NCBI GenBank assembly: GCA_019113175.1
Contig: DXHY01000010.1
Location: 1 to 59,239 of the forward strand
Direction of reading: 5' to 3'
Source: Candidatus Eisenbergiella stercoravium
GTDB lineage: Bacteria; Bacillota; Clostridia; Lachnospirales; Lachnospiraceae
DNA length: 59,239 nucleotides
How positions within the stretch are numbered: the first letter of the stretch is position 1; each line of letters begins with the position of its first letter. Of this stretch, positions 42,420 to 51,701 are shown one piece after another. The notes beneath the pieces were generated by a model. That model did no database searches. It was not told the origin of the DNA and saw nothing but the letters and a program-made list of their open reading frames with translations. A program made the translations under genes and the position numbers.

Positions 42420-43841
42420 ATGATGTCAGAATATTTTAACAACTATGATTCCAATATGTATAATATGTATCATGAAAATCAGAACATGAGCGATGAAAAC
42501 AACGGCCTTCATACACAGGCTCCGAAGCAGCCGAAGAAGAAAAAACACTCCGGCAGGGCCGGACGCACCGCAAAGAGGATCGGCGCAATCACACTGAGCG
42601 CCGTTCTTTTCGGCGGTATTGCGGCAGGCGCCTTTCAGGGCGTTAACTGCCTGAGCGGGTATACGGCAGCTCAGACCGAAAGCGCAGCGGCAGACACCGC
42701 CGCTTTGGAAGGCTCTGCAGCGGGAACGTTGCAGTCTTCTGATTCCGGAAATGGACAGGTGCTTCAGACCTCTTCTTCTACCGCTTCCGATTCCATGAGC
42801 GTGGCAGATGTGGCTGAAGCGGTGATGCCTTCCATCGTCTCTATCACGAACCGCTCTGTGCAGGAGGTACAGAATTATTTCAGCATGTTCGGCTACTACG
42901 GCGGACAGCCTCAGATGCAGGAGACGGAAAGCGTGGGATCCGGTATCATTCTCGGACAGAATGATACGGAGCTTCTGATCGCCACCAACAACCATGTGGT
43001 GGAGGGGGCCGATTCCCTGACCGTTTCCTTCATAGATAATCAGGCTTACGAGGCCAACATAAAAGGAACCGATTCTGCCAACGATCTGGCTGTCATCGCA
43101 GTACCGCTTTCCAGCATTTCAGCGGATACCATGTCCCGGATCAGGCCGGCTACACTGGGCAATTCCGATTCGCTCCGGGTGGGTGAGCAGGTGGTTGCCA
43201 TCGGCAACGCACTCGGCTATGGCCAGTCTGTTACCACGGGCATTGTGAGCGCCACTAACCGGACACTGACCACTGCAGCGGATAAAGGCTCCGGCAGCAC
43301 CGCCGCTTCCTATATCCAGACGGATGCAGCCATCAATCCCGGCAACTCCGGCGGCGCGCTGGTAAATATGCGCGGTGAGGTCATCGGCATTAACTCCGCC
43401 AAGCTTGCCAGCACGGAAGTGGAAGGCATGGGCTACGCCATCCCGATCACCAGAGCTTCCTCCATCATCAGTACGCTGATGAATGAAAGCACACTGGTCC
43501 GTGTGAATGAAGCGAGCCGCGGCAGCCTGGGCATCACCGCAGCGACGGTTCCTGCCAGCGTAACGGAAGCCTACGGCATCCCTGCCGGCGTCTACGTATC
43601 CGGTGTCACTGCCGGAAGCGCTGCTGAAAGCGCAGGCCTTCGCAGAGGCGATGTGATCACCGCTCTTGACGGAAGGACCGTGACGGATGTATCCGGTCTG
43701 CAGAATCTTCTTCAATATTACAGCGCAGGCCAGACCGTAAGTCTCACCGTACAGAGCATTACGAACGGAAGCTATGCGGAAAAGACCGTCTCCCTGACGC
43801 TGGAAGGTTCTTCCGCTTCCTCCAATACGGGTGTAGCATGA
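42420..43841 (+). CDS. htrA: HtrA/DegP-like trypsin-type serine protease with PDZ domain
   Basis: The protein of about 473 residues has an Asn/Tyr-rich cytoplasmic N terminus (about 1-45) and a membrane helix (about 58-80). A low-complexity Ser/Ala linker and the protease domain (about 130-340) follow. The catalytic triad is His in ATNNHVVEG, Asp in SANDLAVI and Ser in NPGNSGGALVN. One PDZ domain (about 370-455, GVYVSGVTAGSAAESAGLRRGDVITALDG) ends it. It should degrade or refold misfolded exported proteins outside the membrane. AAAGGAGATCTCA lies before the ATG at 42420. It is monocistronic with a terminator. Confidence 0.95.
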   Translation: MMSEYFNNYDSNMYNMYHENQNMSDENNGLHTQAPKQPKKKKHSGRAGRTAKRIGAITLSAVLFGGIAAGAFQGVNCLSGYTAAQTESAAADTAALEGSAAGTLQSSDSGNGQVLQTSSSTASDSMSVADVAEAVMPSIVSITNRSVQEVQNYFSMFGYYGGQPQMQETESVGSGIILGQNDTELLIATNNHVVEGADSLTVSFIDNQAYEANIKGTDSANDLAVIAVPLSSISADTMSRIRPATLGNSDSLRVGEQVVAIGNALGYGQSVTTGIVSATNRTLTTAADKGSGSTAASYIQTDAAINPGNSGGALVNMRGEVIGINSAKLASTEVEGMGYAIPITRASSIISTLMNESTLVRVNEASRGSLGITAATVPASVTEAYGIPAGVYVSGVTAGSAAESAGLRRGDVITALDGRTVTDVSGLQNLLQYYSAGQTVSLTVQSITNGSYAEKTVSLTLEGSSASSNTGVA

Positions 43842-43910
43842 GAAAAAAAGCATAAGTCAGGCAAAACAGATAAATAAGCAGCTGCGCGCCGCAAGGCGCA
43901 TAGCCGCCGA

Positions 43911-43956
43911 AAAACTCCAGATAAAATGTCAGATCATTTTACCCGGAGTTTTTCTT
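43911..43956 (+). terminator. intrinsic terminator after htrA
   Basis: AAACTCC...AAAATG pairs with CATTTT...GGAGTTT with small internal bulges, followed by TTCTTTT. It lies 70 bp after the stop and next to the convergent glgB end. Confidence 0.75.
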
Positions 43957-43989
43957 TTGCACGGCAATTGTTTCAATATTTCATACCGT

Positions 43990-45927
43990 TCATGCAATCC
44001 TCATCAGATACAGCGCGCCGAAGGCAGGAAGATCGATTACGAGTATCCCGTTCTCTGTACGAATGCGCTTTCCCCTTTCTTTTCCGGCCTCCCCTGTTCC
44101 TCCGTAAATATCCCAGTCACTGGAAAGGCAGAGCTCGTAACAGCGCTCCCCGTTCCGGGCCGTTCCGCTCTCTTCCGGCCTTCCCGCATTCACTGCCTTC
44201 TTCTGATGATCCCCGGTCTCCTCTGATCCGGCCCCGGCCTTCTCCCGGCCGTCTGCCGTCAAAGGAAGACGGAAGGCCCTCTGCTCCCTATCCGAAAAAT
44301 TGAATATCGCCAGCAGCTCCTGCCTGCCATCCGTGCGCAGGAAGGCATACACGCACTTCTCCTCTTCATGACAGTCCGCCCATGCGAATCCATCTCTGTC
44401 ATAATCCCCCGCCCACAGGGCCGGCGTTTCCAGATAGATCCGGTTCAGCTCCTTCATGAATTCATGAAATCCATCGTGAAGCGGAAATGAAAGCAGTTCC
44501 CAGTCCAGCTGCCGTTTCTCGTCCCACTCCCGAAAATGAGCCAGTTCATTTCCCATGAAATTCAGCTTCTTCCCCGGATGGGCGTACATATACATATATA
44601 ACGCCCGTGCCTGGGGGAATTTTTTCTCATAATCTCCGTTCATCTTCTGGATGATGGTCGCCTTCCCGTGTACCACCTCATCATGGGAAAACGGCAGAAG
44701 ATAATTTTCTTCATAATAATACATCATCGAAAAGGTCAGCTTATGATAATCCCGGCTCCGATATTGGGGATCCGTGCGGAAATAGTCCAGGGTATCGTTC
44801 ATCCATCCCATATCCCACTTATAATCGAATCCCAGGCCGCCTTCCTCAGCCCTTTTCGTCACGCCGGGAAAGCTGGTGGAATCCTCCGCTGCCAGCAGAA
44901 TTCCTGAATGCCTTTCCTTCAGTCCCCTGTTCATGTACCTGAGAAATTCCACCGCATTCTGATTCACTCCCCGCTCCGGCTGCCCCTGCCAGTAGATCAT
45001 GTTGCTGATCGCATCCATGCGCAGGCCGTCAAAATGATACTCCCTCAGCCAGTAATCCGCGCAGGACTGCAGAAAGCTTCTCACCTCTCCGCGGGAATGC
45101 ATGAAATTTCTGCTTCCCCATTCACTGTTTCCCACATCCCGGTGCGGATATTCATACAGGGCAGTGCCGTCATATTCCGCAAGGGCATAGTCGTCCACCG
45201 CAAAATGTACCGGAACGAAATCCAGAATCAGGCCGATCCCGTTCTGATGGAACAGATCCACCATTTTCTTCAGATCGTCTGCCGTACCGTAACGGGAGGT
45301 GGGGCTGAAAAAGCCGGTCTGCTGATAGCCCCAGGATTCATCGCAGGGATGCTCTCCCAGCGGCATCAGCTCCACATAATTATAGCCGCACTCCTTCAGA
45401 TAAGGAATCAGAAGCTCCGCCAGCTCGTCATAGCGGTACCATTCCGCCTCTCCGCCCTCATTCTTTTCGGATGCGCATTCCTTCCCGGATGCGGGCCGCC
45501 TCCAGGAACCGGCATGAATTTCATAAATGTTCAGAGGCCCCTCCTTACAGTCGTTCCTTCTTTTCATCCATCCGGAATCATGAAAATGATAAGCCGACAT
45601 ATCCCGGATGAAGCTGGCATTATGCGGCCTCAGCTCCATGCCAAAGCCATACGGATCACAATGATCCCGGAAGCTTCCGTCCCTTCTCCAGATCCGGTAT
45701 TTATACATATCCCCTGCTTTCGCTTCGGGAATCCGGCATTCCCAGAAATTCCCGTCGTAAATCTTCTCCATGGGTGTCTCTTCCCAGTCATTGAAGGAAC
45801 CGATTACCGAAATCCGTTCCGCAGCCGGGGCAAACGTCCGAAACACCGCCCCTGTCTTTCCGGGCCTGCAGCCCAGATATTCATATGCGTCAAAAATTTT
45901 TCCGGTATAAAATCCATACATGTCCAT
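43990..45927 (-). CDS. glgB: 1,4-alpha-glucan branching enzyme
   Basis: The GH13 enzyme of about 645 residues makes alpha-1,6 branches in glycogen. An N-terminal CBM48 (about 20-110, FRTFAPAAERISVIGSFNDWEETPM) precedes the catalytic barrel. Region I is LDFVPVHF, the nucleophile Asp is in DGLRMDAISNMIYW, the acid Glu is in LLAAEDST and the third Asp is in PFSHDEVVHGK. A C-terminal beta domain contains an unusual Glu/Ala-rich insert near 575-610. No other glg gene is adjacent. The start is at 45927 or 45921; both have AAGG upstream. Divergent from a TetR gene. Confidence 0.94.
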   Translation of the reverse strand: MDMYGFYTGKIFDAYEYLGCRPGKTGAVFRTFAPAAERISVIGSFNDWEETPMEKIYDGNFWECRIPEAKAGDMYKYRIWRRDGSFRDHCDPYGFGMELRPHNASFIRDMSAYHFHDSGWMKRRNDCKEGPLNIYEIHAGSWRRPASGKECASEKNEGGEAEWYRYDELAELLIPYLKECGYNYVELMPLGEHPCDESWGYQQTGFFSPTSRYGTADDLKKMVDLFHQNGIGLILDFVPVHFAVDDYALAEYDGTALYEYPHRDVGNSEWGSRNFMHSRGEVRSFLQSCADYWLREYHFDGLRMDAISNMIYWQGQPERGVNQNAVEFLRYMNRGLKERHSGILLAAEDSTSFPGVTKRAEEGGLGFDYKWDMGWMNDTLDYFRTDPQYRSRDYHKLTFSMMYYYEENYLLPFSHDEVVHGKATIIQKMNGDYEKKFPQARALYMYMYAHPGKKLNFMGNELAHFREWDEKRQLDWELLSFPLHDGFHEFMKELNRIYLETPALWAGDYDRDGFAWADCHEEEKCVYAFLRTDGRQELLAIFNFSDREQRAFRLPLTADGREKAGAGSEETGDHQKKAVNAGRPEESGTARNGERCYELCLSSDWDIYGGTGEAGKERGKRIRTENGILVIDLPAFGALYLMRIA

Positions 45928-46013
45928 GGCCTTTTTTGCTGCCCTGCCCGCCCGGATGCACACCGGCGGGCGACAGCTTCCTCCTTTTCCTCCGGCTAAC
46001 GACTTTTGTTTAT

Positions 46014-46042
46014 TTGACTGCAGTCGTTTATTTTGCTAGGAT
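46014..46042 (+). promoter_or_regulatory. promoter and dyad upstream of the TetR gene
   Basis: TTGACT (46014-46019) and TAGGAT (46037-46042) are 17 bp apart. The 10-bp palindrome GACTGCAGTC (46016-46025) overlaps the -35, consistent with autoregulation of the TetR gene and possibly of divergent glgB. Confidence 0.5.
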
Positions 46043-46141
46043 TATTGTAACCACTTTAGCCGCCTGCCGCCACCGTCAGTTCAGCGGAAAGGTCGCTTAT
46101 TCAACTTTTTTTCAAAAATGTCGGAAAAGAGGAAAAAAATC

Positions 46142-46726
46142 ATGGATCTCCGGGTACAGAGAACAAGAATGAATATCAGAAATGCCTTTATCGAGCTTCG
46201 TTCCAGAAAGCCCATTGAAAAAATTACAGTAAAAGAGCTGGCGGAAGCCGCCTTCATCAATAAGGCTACCTTCTACCAGCATTATGAGGACCTGTACGAT
46301 CTGTCCGAATCGATGGAGGACGAGCTGATCGACAATATCATCGGCTCCATTCCCCATCCCGATACCCTCCTTGACGATCCGGAGCAGGCAACTCTTGAAA
46401 TTTTCAGCGCCTTCTCAGGCCAGACCAGACTGTTGGAAATCCTGTTTTCGGGCAGCCGCAGGAGCGTCCTGATCGGGAAACTGGAAAGCCGCATCCGGGA
46501 GCTGATTCTCCGGCGCTATCCGGATTATGAGGGGAATCCGGCCAGGGAGGTTCTCATCACTTTTCTCATCCAGGGGTCCTTCCACGCCTACCTCAAGCAC
46601 GCAGGCAGCGGACGGGATGGAGACCGGGATAACGGTCAGGAAACAGTCCGGTTCATCGCCTCTCTGGTCAAACGCCTCCAGCCGTTTCCCTCTCTCCCGG
46701 ATGAAAATACTCTTCATAAATTTTGA
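46142..46726 (+). CDS. TetR-family transcriptional regulator
   Basis: The protein of about 194 residues has an N-terminal TetR helix-turn-helix (about 8-55, RTRMNIRNAFIELRSRKPIEKITVKELAEAAFINKATFYQHY, with the K-A-T-F-Y-x-H-Y signature). A helical ligand domain follows. The ATG at 46142 has AGAGGAAAAAAATC; an earlier ATG at 46118 is less supported. Its 3' end overlaps the convergent foldase gene by 59 bp. Ligand and targets unknown. Confidence 0.88.
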   Translation: MDLRVQRTRMNIRNAFIELRSRKPIEKITVKELAEAAFINKATFYQHYEDLYDLSESMEDELIDNIIGSIPHPDTLLDDPEQATLEIFSAFSGQTRLLEILFSGSRRSVLIGKLESRIRELILRRYPDYEGNPAREVLITFLIQGSFHAYLKHAGSGRDGDRDNGQETVRFIASLVKRLQPFPSLPDENTLHKF

Positions 46727-47798
46727 AAAAGCTGTCCGTATCCATCCCTTCATCCCGGATCATGGCCACAGATTCCCAGAGCGGCTCATTCAGATTCCGG
46801 GGCAGAGAATTCACGAAGGCATCATACTCCTGTCCGAATACTTCGTCCCGTCTCTGCTCCGCGATCTTCTCCTTATTGCGGTCTGTCTCCTCCCTGTTAA
46901 AGGTGCTGATACATTTGATGATCTCATACCCCTCCGATGTCTCCACCACGGCGCTGATCTCATCCGTTCCCAGGTTGAAGGCCGCCTCCTCGAAGGCTGT
47001 CTCCTGCTCTCCCTTTCCAAAGGAAAGCGTGCTTTCTGCCGCATCGCTGTACTTCTCGATCAGGGACTCAAACGCCTCTCCGGAAACAGCCTCCTCCCGC
47101 ACGTTCAGCGCTTCCTGATAACAGCGGGCCTTTTCCTCCTCTGAAAAAGGCGTCGTTGTTCCATCCGCATTATGCGTTACAGTGCGGATAAGAATATGCT
47201 GTACCGTGATGGTGCGCGCCTCATCGTCGCTGATCTCAGGGTTGATGTCCCCGATTATTTCACGGTAAACCTTATCCGCCAGAGCATAGTCACGGTACAT
47301 TCCTTCCGTCAGTTCCTGCGTCACGCCAAGAGCTTCCCTTTCGGTATCGCTTAAGGATTCCAGCCAGGCCGCGGCGGCTTCCTGCACCTGCTTTTCCTCC
47401 TGCGCCTGGAGCGTCACACCGCGCCTGTCCGCGAGCAGGGTCATCGCCTTGATCTGAGAAAGCTTTGCAAGCACGTTTTCCTTCAGCCTGTCCTCCAGCG
47501 TTTCCCCTTCCCCTGCCGCATTCCAGATGTCGCTTCCATATACCGATTCATACAGATTCTGCTCCGTCGTCAGATAGACCATAACCTCTGCCAGGCTGCA
47601 GGAGGTATCCGCCAGACGGAACACCTCGTCTCTGTGGAACCCGGTCGTCAGCACGATGTCCTTCGTTTCTCCGTTTCCACAGCCTGTCAGGGACAGCAGA
47701 AGCAGAACGGCAAGAACAAATGCCGCCGCTCTGCCCCTTCTTTCCCGTCTGTCCGCCCCCTGCTCTGCTTTCCTTCCGTTTACTCTCTGTCTGATCAT
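46668..47798 (-). CDS. peptidyl-prolyl isomerase/foldase lipoprotein (SurA/PrsA-like)
   Basis: The 376-residue protein has a lipoprotein signal (AAAFVLAVLLLLSLTGCG, lipobox LTGC near residue 39). A helical N-terminal chaperone part (about 60-185) and a parvulin-type domain (about 190-305) follow. The parvulin part reads TITVQHILIRTV, FESLIEKYSDAAES and GYEIIKCISTF. It is likely anchored outside the membrane to help fold exported proteins. It converges on tetR with overlapping 3' ends and sits just downstream of the FAD-protein gene on the same strand. Confidence 0.8.
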   Translation of the reverse strand: MIRQRVNGRKAEQGADRRERRGRAAAFVLAVLLLLSLTGCGNGETKDIVLTTGFHRDEVFRLADTSCSLAEVMVYLTTEQNLYESVYGSDIWNAAGEGETLEDRLKENVLAKLSQIKAMTLLADRRGVTLQAQEEKQVQEAAAAWLESLSDTEREALGVTQELTEGMYRDYALADKVYREIIGDINPEISDDEARTITVQHILIRTVTHNADGTTTPFSEEEKARCYQEALNVREEAVSGEAFESLIEKYSDAAESTLSFGKGEQETAFEEAAFNLGTDEISAVVETSEGYEIIKCISTFNREETDRNKEKIAEQRRDEVFGQEYDAFVNSLPRNLNEPLWESVAMIRDEGMDTDSFFKIYEEYFHPGERETAGGV

Positions 47799-47855
47799 CC
47801 TTCGCCTTCCTGCCCTGTTTTTCTCAGCCTTTTCAGGACCGTTCTCAAAGCGTCT

Positions 47856-49265
47856 TCATTCAGCCGCACCAAGCCTCTTTAATATGCTCTCCGCAGCGCT
47901 CAGCCCGTTCGCGGAGGCCTGCTGCAGACCTCTGGTCACACCGGCCCCGTCTCCGATGGCGCGGAGTCCCTTAATGCTCGTCTCAAAATCCCGGTCCACT
48001 ATCACACGGTTGGAGTAGAATTTTACCTCCACTCCGTACAGAAGCGTCTCATCGCTTGCAATGCCGGGTGTCACCTTATCCAGCGCCCGGATCATCTCCT
48101 CGATATCCACCATGATCCGGTGCGGAAGCACCAGAGAAAGATCTCCGGGAACCGCGTCCTTCAGGGTGGGGATCAGATTGTTGCGGCACAGCCGCTCCTC
48201 CGTAGTCCTTCTTCCCCGTTTGAAATCTCCATAGGTCTGTACCAGAATCTTTCCTCCGCAGAGCATGTTGGACAGCTCCGCGATTCTTTTTCCATATTCA
48301 ATGGGCGTGCTGAAGGGCCTGGTGAAATTCTTGGAGACCAGCAGGGCAAAATTGGTATTTTCCGTTTTATATTCCTGCGCCTTATAGGCGTGGCCGTTCA
48401 CCACGGCAAGCCCGCCGTCATAATATTCCGCCGCCACCTCTCCGGAGGGGTTCGTACAGAAGGTGCGCACCTTATCATCAAAGGTGGGCGTAAAGAAGAC
48501 CAGCTTGGCTTCGTAGAGATTTTCATTCAGGAACTGCATCACCTCGTCCCGCACCTCCACGCGCACGCCGATATCCACCGTTCCCGGCTCCGTCTCGACA
48601 CCGATTTCATGGCATTTATCCTTGAACCAGTCCGCTCCTTCGCGGCCCACCGCACAGACCACCTCGTCCGCAAGGAAGGTCTCTCCCGCGTCTGTCACCA
48701 CGCCCCGCACGTGTCCGTCCTCCACCAGGATCTCCTTCACCATGGTATTGAAGCGCGTCAAAACGCCTTCTTCCATGAGGTGCTGCTGGAGACGGGAATA
48801 AATTTTATAGCCTTCCTCCGTTCCCAGATGACGGATCGGACATTCCACCAGCTTCAGGTTCGCATTGATGGCCTTACGGCGGATCTTCCTGATTTCCTTT
48901 TCCTTATCCACGCCGTATACCTTCGTGTCCGCTCCGAACTTCAGATAAATGGCATCGGATTCCCCGATCAGCTCCTTCGTCCGCTCATAGCCCAGAATCT
49001 GCGGCAGATTTCCGCCCACGTCCGGGGACAGGGAAAGCTTCCCGTCTGAAAAAGCTCCCGCTCCCGCAAAACCCGTCGTGATGGCGCATGGCTGACAGCC
49101 TGCACATACGCCCGTTTTCCGCTTCGGACAGACTCTCTTTTCAATAGGCCTTCCCTTTTCGATCAGAAGTACCTTCAGATCTTTTCTCTTCTCCAGCAGC
49201 CTGTACGCACAGAAAATGCCTCCCGGACCTGCCCCCACAATAATTACATCATACTTTTCAGCCAT
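47856..49265 (-). CDS. FAD-dependent oxidoreductase, COG2509-type
   Basis: The 469-residue flavoprotein has the dinucleotide-binding motif DVIIVGAGPGGIFCAYRL at residues 6-23 and a cysteine-rich segment VCPKRKTGVCAGCQPCAITTG (about 45-65, shown at its key Cys positions). GFAGAGAFSDGKLSL and the C-terminal FAD contact LRAIGDGAGVTRGLQQASANG follow. The family is widespread in Clostridia and uncharacterised, annotated as NAD(P)/FAD-dependent or geranylgeranyl-reductase-like dehydrogenase. The CxxC-rich stretch may be redox-active. AAAGGAAGATTGAAAT precedes the ATG. Confidence 0.85.
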   Translation of the reverse strand: MAEKYDVIIVGAGPGGIFCAYRLLEKRKDLKVLLIEKGRPIEKRVCPKRKTGVCAGCQPCAITTGFAGAGAFSDGKLSLSPDVGGNLPQILGYERTKELIGESDAIYLKFGADTKVYGVDKEKEIRKIRRKAINANLKLVECPIRHLGTEEGYKIYSRLQQHLMEEGVLTRFNTMVKEILVEDGHVRGVVTDAGETFLADEVVCAVGREGADWFKDKCHEIGVETEPGTVDIGVRVEVRDEVMQFLNENLYEAKLVFFTPTFDDKVRTFCTNPSGEVAAEYYDGGLAVVNGHAYKAQEYKTENTNFALLVSKNFTRPFSTPIEYGKRIAELSNMLCGGKILVQTYGDFKRGRRTTEERLCRNNLIPTLKDAVPGDLSLVLPHRIMVDIEEMIRALDKVTPGIASDETLLYGVEVKFYSNRVIVDRDFETSIKGLRAIGDGAGVTRGLQQASANGLSAAESILKRLGAAE

Positions 49266-49336
49266 ATTTCAATCTTCCTTTTTCCACATTCACCGCGCTC
49301 ATTATACCACACTTCCATGCCGCCTGCCAACGGCCG

Positions 49337-49362
49337 AAAAAACAGGAGGATTCCTGTTTTCC
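49337..49362 (-). terminator. intrinsic terminator after ilvE
   Basis: On the minus strand AAAACAGGA pairs with TCCTGTTTT and is followed by TTC. A second stem (GGAGG/CCTCC) lies just upstream at about 49388-49425. Confidence 0.65.
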
Positions 49363-49451
49363 GGCAGGCCGGCGGACAGCAAAACAGGAGGAACAGCCCT
49401 CCTTCCGGCTCTCCCTCCTGTCTGCGAAAATACATTCTTCTGCCGGGCAGA

Positions 49452-50477
49452 TTAAAGAATCCTTCTTACCCAGCCTTCCGGTCCCTCGATCCGTCCCATC
49501 TGGATTCCGGTCAGGGTGTCGTACAGCTTTTTGACAACCGGCCCCATCTCGTCCATGCCGCTCGGGAAACAGATCTCCTTTCCATGGTCCACGATCTTTC
49601 CAACCGGACTGATTACCGCCGCGGTTCCGCACAGACCGCATTCGGCAAAATCCTTTACCTCTTCCAGCTTCACCGGACGCTCTTCCACCTCCATGCCGAG
49701 GATATCTCTCGCCACAACCACCAGAGAACGTCTTGTGATTGAAGGAAGGATGCTTCCGGACTTGGGAATTACTACTTTTCCCTCTTTATCCACGAACAGG
49801 AAATTTGCTCCTCCCGTCTCTTCTACATAGGTTCTGGTGGCGGGATCCAGGAACATGTTTTCGTCAAATCCGTTGGCATGCGCGGTCACGCCCGCATGCA
49901 GGCTCATCGCATAGTTCAGACCAGCCTTGATATGACCGGTTCCATGAGGAGCCGCCCGGTCAAAATCGCTGACACACAGCGTCAGGGGCTTCGCTCCTCC
50001 TTTAAAATAAGGGCCGACAGGAGTAACGAACACGCGGAACTGATACTCCTCCGCCGGTTTTACGCCGATCACCGGAGAGCTTGCGAACATGTAAGGGCGG
50101 ATATAGAGCGTCGCACCGCTTCCGTAGGGCGGAACCCAGGCAGCGTTCGCCGCAACCACCTGATCAATGGCATCCAGGAATCTCTCCTTGGGGAAAGGAG
50201 GCATTTCCAGACGCTTCGCACTGTCAATCATGCGCTCCGCATTCATATCCGGACGGAAAGTGACAATGTGGCCTTCCTCCGTCGTATACGCCTTCAGACC
50301 TTCAAAGACCTCCTGACAATACTGCAGGATTCCCGCGCACTCGTTCAGCACCACCTGTGCGTCATCCGTCAGAACGCCTTCATCCCAGGCTCCGTTCCTA
50401 TAATTGGAAACATAACGTTTGTCCGTTACCATATAACCGAAGCCGAGATTGGCCCAGTCGATATTTTTCTTTTCCAT
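49452..50477 (-). CDS. ilvE: branched-chain amino acid aminotransferase
   Basis: The 341-residue fold-type IV PLP enzyme interconverts Leu/Ile/Val and their keto acids. Features are VFEGLKAYTTEEG near 58, RPDMNAERM near 75 and the PLP lysine in GTGHIKAGLNYAMSLHAG near 188. VEETGGANFLFV and SITRRSLVVVARD follow. Length and sequence place it in the eukaryote-like BCAT type common in Firmicutes. AAGGAGTGAGCTGA precedes the ATG. It has its own promoter with a direct-repeat motif upstream. Confidence 0.95.
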   Translation of the reverse strand: MEKKNIDWANLGFGYMVTDKRYVSNYRNGAWDEGVLTDDAQVVLNECAGILQYCQEVFEGLKAYTTEEGHIVTFRPDMNAERMIDSAKRLEMPPFPKERFLDAIDQVVAANAAWVPPYGSGATLYIRPYMFASSPVIGVKPAEEYQFRVFVTPVGPYFKGGAKPLTLCVSDFDRAAPHGTGHIKAGLNYAMSLHAGVTAHANGFDENMFLDPATRTYVEETGGANFLFVDKEGKVVIPKSGSILPSITRRSLVVVARDILGMEVEERPVKLEEVKDFAECGLCGTAAVISPVGKIVDHGKEICFPSGMDEMGPVVKKLYDTLTGIQMGRIEGPEGWVRRIL

Positions 50478-50543
50478 TCAGCTCACTCCTTACTTTCCGT
50501 ACTTTATTCTGCTGCATCGTTAAATTACTTTACATCGTCTGTT

Positions 50544-50571
50544 ATTATAGCACCATTTCCACGTGCGTCAA
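50544..50571 (-). promoter_or_regulatory. ilvE promoter
   Basis: On the minus strand TTGACG (50566-50571), 16-bp spacer, TATAAT (50544-50549), 67 bp upstream of the ATG. Confidence 0.75.
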
Positions 50572-50579
50572 AGTATTTT

Positions 50580-50625
50580 TTTGCATGGAGATGCACGGAG
50601 CTGTTTGCATGGAGATGCACGGAGC
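50580..50625. repeat. 22-bp direct repeat with inner dyads upstream of the ilvE promoter
   Basis: TTTGCATGGAGATGCACGGAGC occurs twice exactly, at 50580-50601 and 50604-50625 (24-bp period), immediately upstream of the -35. Each copy contains the dyad TGCAT/ATGCA. The layout suggests two regulator sites. Confidence 0.7.
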
Positions 50626-50721
50626 ATGCAGGAGCAGAATTTCCGGCTGAAGACCGGCCCCGCGGAATTGCACGCTCACCCGGTTTCCTGACGGAGACAG
50701 GCCCGGGCCGTCTCCGGGCCG

Positions 50722-51663
50722 TCACAGCATTTTTCTCTTCCTCAGAATACGAATGGCGATGATGCAGATGAGGAGAATCACCATACAGATGATGCCGAAG
50801 CCGAAAGGCGTGTTGGCAAAGGGCATCCACTTTTCCTCCACGTTCATCCCGTAGATTCCAGAAATAATGGTGGGAATCGCCATGACAATGGTGATGGAGG
50901 CCAGATATTTCATGGCGGTATTCAGGCGGTTATCGCTGACGGAGCTAAGCAGCTCCCTGGTTCCCTTGATGATATCCCGGTAGATCTGGGTCATCTCGAT
51001 GGCCTGCTGATTTTCCACCACCACATCCTCCAGAAGCTCCTGATCCTCCGGATACTTTTTGATCCGGTTGTAGCGCACCAGCCGCTCAAACACAACCTTA
51101 TTCGCCCGGAGGGAGGTATCGAAGTACACCAGGTTGGATTCCAGCTCGTGCAGATCGATCAGATCCACGTCCTCCGTATCGTTGCCGATATGCTCCTCGA
51201 TTTCCTTTCTCCTGCGGTCCACGATGCGCAGATAGGATTGATAGAGCAGGCAGGTACGCCAGAAAATCTGGTAGATAAAGCGGACCTGTTTTTTCGTACT
51301 GAATTCCTTCACCAGATTTTCCGTAAAAGCCTTCAGGACCGGTGTTTCCTCCCCGCAGACCGTAATCAGCGTCTCCTCCACCAGAATCAGTCCCAGCGGG
51401 ATGGTGGTATACGCCTCCCGTTTATGTCTGTATTCAATGGTGGGAATATCGAACAGAATCAGTGAATAATCGTTGCTCACATCCACACGCGAGCTTTCCT
51501 CATCATCCAGAGCTGCTCTCACATCCGCCGGGTCGATCTCATAGGTCCGGGCCACCAGGCTGCATTCCTCTGCCGTAGGGGCGGTCAGAGCCACCCAGAT
51601 GCCTGGCTGGAATTCATCTACCTCATGAATGATGTTTCGATCCGTCATATACCTTTTAATCAT
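50722..51663 (-). CDS. corA: CorA-family magnesium/divalent cation transporter
   Basis: The 313-residue protein has a long cytoplasmic alpha/beta funnel domain (about 1-240) and two C-terminal membrane helices (about 252-272 and 285-305). The pore signature IYGMNVEEKW lies between them. This is the CorA GMN motif, with the acidic loop typical of the family. It would mediate Mg2+ uptake. It lies 38 bp downstream of folA on the same strand, so it may be the last gene of the thyA-folA transcript. Confidence 0.94.
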   Translation of the reverse strand: MIKRYMTDRNIIHEVDEFQPGIWVALTAPTAEECSLVARTYEIDPADVRAALDDEESSRVDVSNDYSLILFDIPTIEYRHKREAYTTIPLGLILVEETLITVCGEETPVLKAFTENLVKEFSTKKQVRFIYQIFWRTCLLYQSYLRIVDRRRKEIEEHIGNDTEDVDLIDLHELESNLVYFDTSLRANKVVFERLVRYNRIKKYPEDQELLEDVVVENQQAIEMTQIYRDIIKGTRELLSSVSDNRLNTAMKYLASITIVMAIPTIISGIYGMNVEEKWMPFANTPFGFGIICMVILLICIIAIRILRKRKML

Positions 51664-51701
51664 TGCGCTGTCCCCGCTTTATGTCTGTTTTCCCTTATGC
51701 C

